A program made the translations under genes and the position numbers. Positions 23,777 through 26,938 of a stretch of DNA of 26,938 bases are shown piece after piece. The first letter of the stretch is position 1, and each line of letters starts with the position of its first letter. The DNA is from an uncultured Mesorhizobium sp. (GTDB lineage: Bacteria; Pseudomonadota; Alphaproteobacteria; Rhizobiales; Rhizobiaceae). The stretch covers positions 1-26,938 of the forward strand of contig CALFXR010000235.1 in NCBI GenBank assembly GCA_937958475.1, in the 5' to 3' direction. The notes under the pieces were generated by a model. That model made no database searches. It saw only the letters and a list, made by a program, of their open reading frames with translations, and was not told the origin of the DNA.

Positions 23777-24883
23777 CTACGACCGTCGCTCCCCTACCTG
23801 CCCCCGGTGCCTGAGATAGTGATCGGCGATCGCGCACGCTACCATCGCCTCGCCGATCGGCACGGCGCGGATGCCGACGCAGGGGTCGTGCCGACCCTTG
23901 GTGACCACGTCGACCTCGTTCCCCGCCGCGTCGATCGAACGGCGCGGCGTAAGGATGGATGAGGTGGGCTTGACGGCGAAGCGGGCGACGACCGGCTGAC
24001 CGGTCGCGATGCCGCCGAGGATACCTCCGGCGTGGTTCGAGAGGAACGACGGAACGCCGGCGTTGCCCATCCGCATCTCGTCGGCATTTTCCTCGCCCGT
24101 CAACCGCGCGGCCGCGAAACCCTCGCCGATCTCGACACCCTTGACCGCGTTGATGGACATCAGATTGGCGGCAATGTCCTGATCGAGCTTGCCGTAGACC
24201 GGCGCGCCGAGCCCTGGCGGCACGCCGTCGGCGACCACCTCGACGATGGCTCCGACCGACGAACCGGCTTTGCGGATCGCGTCGAGATAGGCCGTGAAGA
24301 CGGGGATGGAGGCGGGATCGGGCGAAAAGAACGGGTTGTCCGGGTGATCGACAAAATCCCAGTCCCAGTTCGAGCGATCGATGTCCTTCTCGCCCATCGC
24401 GACCAGCGCGCCGCGCACGACGAGGCCGGGCACGACACGGCGGGCGACGGCACCGGCGGCCACGCGCGCCGCGGTCTCGCGCGCGGAGGAGCGGCCGCCG
24501 CCGCGATGATCGCGGACGCCGTACTTCACGTCGTAGGCATAGTCAGCGTGGCCGGGCCGGTACTGGCGGGCGATCTCGCCATAGTCCTTCGAACGCTGGT
24601 CGACGTTCTCGATCGTCATCGAGATCGGCGTCCCCGTGGTGACCATGGTCTCGCCGTCGTCATCGAAGAGGACGCCTGAAAGGACCCGCACCTGGTCGGG
24701 CTCGCGGCGCTGCGTGACGAAGCGAGACTGGCCCGGCCGACGACGGTCGAGCTCGGCCTGGATCTCCGACAGCTTCAGGCTGATTCCAGGAGGGCAGCCA
24801 TCAACGACGCAGCCAAGCGCCGGGCCGTGGCTTTCGCCCCAGGTGGTGACGCGGAACAGGTGGCCGAACGTGTTGTGCGACAT
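23777..24883 (-). CDS. aroC: Chorismate synthase
   Basis: Last step of the shikimate pathway: converts 5-enolpyruvylshikimate 3-phosphate to chorismate, needing reduced FMN. The 368-residue protein has the three family signatures: GESHGPALGCVVDGCPPG near the N-terminus, GVRDHRGGGRSSARETAARVAAGA in the middle (in pieces, DHRGGGRSSARET) and a C-terminal RHDPCVGIRAVPIGEAM. Basic residues for substrate phosphate binding (RRRPGQSRFVTQRREPD) are present. The start MSHNTFGHLFRVTTW at 24883 is the family N-terminus; eight upstream in-frame residues are unlikely. The next gene on this strand makes a flavin precursor, which fits because this enzyme depends on reduced flavin. Confidence 0.97.
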   Translation of the reverse strand: MSHNTFGHLFRVTTWGESHGPALGCVVDGCPPGISLKLSEIQAELDRRRPGQSRFVTQRREPDQVRVLSGVLFDDDGETMVTTGTPISMTIENVDQRSKDYGEIARQYRPGHADYAYDVKYGVRDHRGGGRSSARETAARVAAGAVARRVVPGLVVRGALVAMGEKDIDRSNWDWDFVDHPDNPFFSPDPASIPVFTAYLDAIRKAGSSVGAIVEVVADGVPPGLGAPVYGKLDQDIAANLMSINAVKGVEIGEGFAAARLTGEENADEMRMGNAGVPSFLSNHAGGILGGIATGQPVVARFAVKPTSSILTPRRSIDAAGNEVDVVTKGRHDPCVGIRAVPIGEAMVACAIADHYLRHRGQVGERRS

Positions 24884-24977
24884 CGATGCGGAGGTCCTTG
24901 CCGGCAACCGCCGGCCTCACCGCTGGCTTCTATTGGCGTTTTTCCGGGCGGTCAAACCACCGGCAACGATTTTAGTT

Positions 24978-25006
24978 TTGACACAATGGGCATGTTACTG
25001 CTCATT
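24978..25006 (+). promoter_or_regulatory. Possible promoter of the DUF1344 gene
   Basis: A consensus TTGACA (24978-24983) is followed after 17 bases by a poor -10, CTCATT (25001-25006). The region is AT-richer than its surroundings and lies about 70 bases before the start codon. Confidence 0.35.
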
Positions 25007-25074
25007 TCGCGTTCACTCGAACCCAGGGGTGCCGGGCGGAGCCCCAGGGAGCCCTACAAAGTGTGAGGACCACC

Positions 25075-25323
25075 ATGCGTATCGTTTCCGGGGCGCTGGC
25101 CGCCGTACTTCTGATCGCCAACAACGCTTTCGCCGCCGAGGCGGAAGGGCAGATCAAGGCAATCGACCGAGACAATTCGACGATCACGCTCACGGACGGC
25201 AAGTCCTACAAGCTCCCCGGCGAATTCGACGTCGACGAGTTGAAAGAGGGCATGGACATCCTGCTCGCCTACGACAAGGTCGGCGGCGAGAACCTGATCA
25301 CCGACATGGAACTGCCCGAATAG
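25075..25323 (+). CDS. DUF1344-family small exported protein
   Basis: An 82-residue protein with a signal peptide (MRIVSGALAAVLLIANNAFA, cleavage before AEAEG) and a short beta-rich body: EGQIKAIDRDNSTITLTDGKS, YKLPGEFDVDELKEGMDILLAYD. This is the DUF1344 pattern, a small OB-like domain common in rhizobia with no assigned function; related short proteins are often membrane- or envelope-stress linked, but nothing here shows this. The ATG at 25075 has GAGGA six bases upstream; a GTG twelve bases earlier is in frame but lacks a ribosome binding site. It stands alone on the plus strand between aroC and the convergent phosphatase gene. Confidence 0.85.
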   Translation: MRIVSGALAAVLLIANNAFAAEAEGQIKAIDRDNSTITLTDGKSYKLPGEFDVDELKEGMDILLAYDKVGGENLITDMELPE

Positions 25324-25340
25324 CCGACGCGCGCAGCCGT

Positions 25341-25955
25341 TCAGACCGGCACCGCCGGTCCGCCGATCCACTCCAGGGCGCCGCCGGCGATGCGCAGGAT
25401 GCGGTCCTGGGGGATGTCCATGACCGCGCATTCCTCTGGCGTCAGCCCCCCGACGATACGGAAGACGGCCCTGACGATGCCGCCATGGGCGACGCATATG
25501 GTGGGACGGTCGATCGCCTCCAGCCAGCCCGACACCCTCTCGGTCAGCGCCGCATAGGTTTCTGCCCCAACTCCGGGCGGCAGGAAGTGCCACTTGTCGC
25601 GCGAACGCCGGGCGCCGGAGCCTGGCTGGCTGAGTTCCAGTTCGGGATAGGTGAAGCCCTGCCAGTCGCCGAAATGGATCTCCTTCAGCCGGTCGTCGGT
25701 GCGATAGCCGGCCGGGTCGAGGCCCATGGCGGCGCGGATGCGCTCCATGGTCTCGCGGGTCCTGCGCAAGGGACTGGCGACGAAATCGAACGCGGCGGCG
25801 TCGCCGACGATGGCCGCCAGATGTTCGCCGTTCGCCGTCGCCTGGAGCCGGCCGACCGCGTTGATGTCGGTGTCCGCCTGCCCCTGCAGCCGCCGCTCGA
25901 CATTCCAGTCGGTCTGGCCGTGGCGAACCAGGTAGACGAGCGGGAGCGTGCCCAT
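25341..25955 (-). CDS. Histidine phosphatase family protein (phosphoglycerate mutase-like)
   Basis: A 204-residue member of branch 1 of the histidine phosphatase superfamily. The catalytic motif VRHGQTDWNVERRLQG (about 10-25) holds the phosphorylated histidine, and the second histidine is in CVAHGGIVRAV; EIHFGDWQGF and SPLRRTRETM are typical. It is usually labelled GpmB-like, but substrates in this family range widely (phosphosugars, alpha-ribazole phosphate and others), so true phosphoglycerate mutase activity should not be assumed. The start MGTLPLVYLVRHG has AGGGAA nine bases upstream. It lies 32 bases after fabI on the same strand and is probably co-transcribed with it. Confidence 0.92.
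   Translation of the reverse strand: MGTLPLVYLVRHGQTDWNVERRLQGQADTDINAVGRLQATANGEHLAAIVGDAAAFDFVASPLRRTRETMERIRAAMGLDPAGYRTDDRLKEIHFGDWQGFTYPELELSQPGSGARRSRDKWHFLPPGVGAETYAALTERVSGWLEAIDRPTICVAHGGIVRAVFRIVGGLTPEECAVMDIPQDRILRIAGGALEWIGGPAVPV
25344..25360. terminator. Hairpin at the convergent ends of the DUF1344 and phosphatase genes
   Basis: GACCGGC (25344-25350) and GCCGGTC (25354-25360) pair perfectly around ACC. It overlaps the last codons of the phosphatase gene and lies 20 bases past the DUF1344 stop. It lacks a T run, so it may only slow polymerase or protect 3' ends. Confidence 0.35.
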
Positions 25956-25987
25956 CGGCCGCAGTTCCCTCTTCTGCTTCGTGGAGG

Positions 25988-26806
25988 CTATTCCTTGACC
26001 CCGGAGATGTCCGGGGCGTCGACCGACTTCATGCCGACGACGTGATAGCCGGAATCGACGTGGTGGACCTCGCCGGTGACGCCGCGCGACAGGTCGGACA
26101 GGAGGTAGAGCCCGGCGTCGCCGACCTCCTCGATGGTCACCGTGCGCTTCAGCGGGGCGTTGTATTCGTTCCACTTCAGGATGTAGCGGAAGTCGCCGAT
26201 GCCGGAGGCGGCGAGCGTCTTGATCGGGCCGGCGGAGATGGCGTTGACGCGGATCTTCGAGCCGCCGAGATCGACGGCGAGATAGCGCACGCTCGCCTCG
26301 AGCGCAGCTTTGGCGACACCCATGACGTTGTAGTGGGGCATCACCTTCTCGGCGCCGTAGTAGGTCAGCGTCAGCAGCGAGCCGCCGTCGGGCATCAGCG
26401 CCTCGGCGCGCTTGGCGACGGTGGTGAAGGAATAGACGGAAATATCCATGGTGCGCAGGAAGTTTTCCCGCGTCGTCTCGACATAGCGCCCGTCGAGCTC
26501 TTCCTTGTCGGAGAAAGCGATGGCGTGGACGAGGAAGTCGATCTTGCCGAAGATCTTCCCGACCTCGGCGAAGACGGCGTCGAGCGTCTCGGGCTCGGTG
26601 ACGTCGCAATGGCCGACGACATGGGCGCCGAGCTCTGCGGCGAGCGGCTCGACGCGCTTCCGGAAGGCCTCGCCCTGATAGGTGAGCGCGATCTCCGCAC
26701 CCTGGTCGGCGCAGGCCCTGGCGATGCCCCAGGCGATCGATCGATTGTTGGCGACTCCGAGGATCAGGCCGCGCTTGCCGGCCATCAGGCCGTTACCACT
26801 CGCCAT
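25988..26806 (-). CDS. fabI: Enoyl-ACP reductase [NADH]
   Basis: Reduces enoyl-ACP in the last step of each fatty-acid elongation cycle; it is the triclosan/diazaborine target class. The 272-residue short-chain dehydrogenase-type protein has the N-terminal nucleotide site GLILGVANNRSIAWGIA (about 13-29), IDFLVHAIAFSDKEEL, and the catalytic Y159 and K166 in YNVMGVAKAALEASV; SAGPIKTLAASGI is the substrate loop. The ATG at 26806 has AGGGAGAG seven bases upstream. The histidine phosphatase gene follows. Rhizobia often carry two fabI copies; whether this is the essential one cannot be told. Confidence 0.96.
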   Translation of the reverse strand: MASGNGLMAGKRGLILGVANNRSIAWGIARACADQGAEIALTYQGEAFRKRVEPLAAELGAHVVGHCDVTEPETLDAVFAEVGKIFGKIDFLVHAIAFSDKEELDGRYVETTRENFLRTMDISVYSFTTVAKRAEALMPDGGSLLTLTYYGAEKVMPHYNVMGVAKAALEASVRYLAVDLGGSKIRVNAISAGPIKTLAASGIGDFRYILKWNEYNAPLKRTVTIEEVGDAGLYLLSDLSRGVTGEVHHVDSGYHVVGMKSVDAPDISGVKE

Positions 26807-26841
26807 TGAACGCTCTCCCTGACCTGTCGTGCGTGAATGCC

Positions 26842-26870
26842 CCTATCGCACAGGCCATGACGCCCTTCAA
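26842..26870 (-). promoter_or_regulatory. Possible fabI promoter
   Basis: On the minus strand TTGAAG (26870-26865), a 17-base spacer and GATAGG (26847-26842) form a moderate sigma70-like promoter about 36 bases before the fabI start codon. Confidence 0.35.
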
Positions 26871-26887
26871 GCGGTGCGACCGCGGCT

Positions 26888-26938
26888 AGAGCATTTTCGT
26901 TGAATGCGGAGTCGGTTTGAGGATTCACGCGGGCGGCC
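26888..26938. repeat. Possible start of a rhizobial intergenic repeat
   Basis: The stretch starting TAGAGCATTTTCGTTGAAT resembles the opening of short interspersed repeats frequent in Mesorhizobium-type intergenic regions. Only one end is in the window and its partner arm is not visible, so this is recognition from memory only. Confidence 0.25.

Overview
The window looks like chromosomal DNA of a high-GC alphaproteobacterium of the Hyphomicrobiales (rhizobial order; Mesorhizobium/Phyllobacteriaceae-like is my best guess). This rests on an aa3 oxidase operon in the order ctaC-ctaD-ctaB-small gene-ctaG-ctaE, an IalB-family protein, a RibB fused to a degenerate GTP cyclohydrolase II domain, a DUF1344 protein, and xseB, dxs, tlyA and an RNA methyltransferase lying close together. 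No species can be named from sequence alone. Most of the window is housekeeping; I see no CRISPR array, prophage, insertion sequence, tRNA or rRNA.

Layout. 1-5219 (minus): cytochrome c oxidase structural and assembly genes, transcribed from ctaC towards the left edge, where ctaE runs off. 5604-8953 (plus): two small secreted proteins (IalB family, YbjN-like), then the metalloprotease TldD and a class III-type sirtuin. 8958-10960 (minus): two RNA methyltransferases (TrmA/RumA type and TlyA) overlapping by 4 bases. 11009-11317 (minus): a small exported protein of unknown function. 11431-16321 (minus): dxs, a pirin, a VapC toxin with its Phd/YefM antitoxin, xseB and an HDAC-family deacetylase. 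The pirin and toxin-antitoxin genes sit between xseB and dxs, which I recall as neighbours in other rhizobia. 16413-17396 (minus): an unknown multi-pass membrane protein. 17490-22446: a signalling patch with a PAS-PAS-GGDEF-EAL protein (minus), a Crp/Fnr-type regulator (plus) and a soluble globin-coupled chemotaxis transducer (minus). 22593-24883 (minus): RibBX-like riboflavin gene and chorismate synthase. 25075-25323 (plus): small exported DUF1344 protein. 25341-26806 (minus): histidine phosphatase and enoyl-ACP reductase FabI.

How the genes fit together. The left operon builds terminal oxidase aa3: core subunits I-III, heme o synthesis and copper delivery. dxs, aroC, ribB and fabI supply isoprenoid, aromatic, flavin and fatty-acid precursors. 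The 17.5-22.4 kb patch probably links oxygen or redox sensing to c-di-GMP and chemotaxis.

The most distinctive local signal is the control region of the toxin-antitoxin pair. A 36-bp unit carrying a near-perfect palindrome, a ribosome binding site and an ATG is duplicated in tandem, and the outer copy opens an eight-codon mini-ORF that ends on the antitoxin's Shine-Dalgarno. A second striking signal is a perfect 13-bp-arm palindrome just upstream of a good -10 box of the globin chemotaxis gene. No wholly new multi-gene system is evident; the novelty candidates are regulatory arrangements and a few uncharacterised small proteins.
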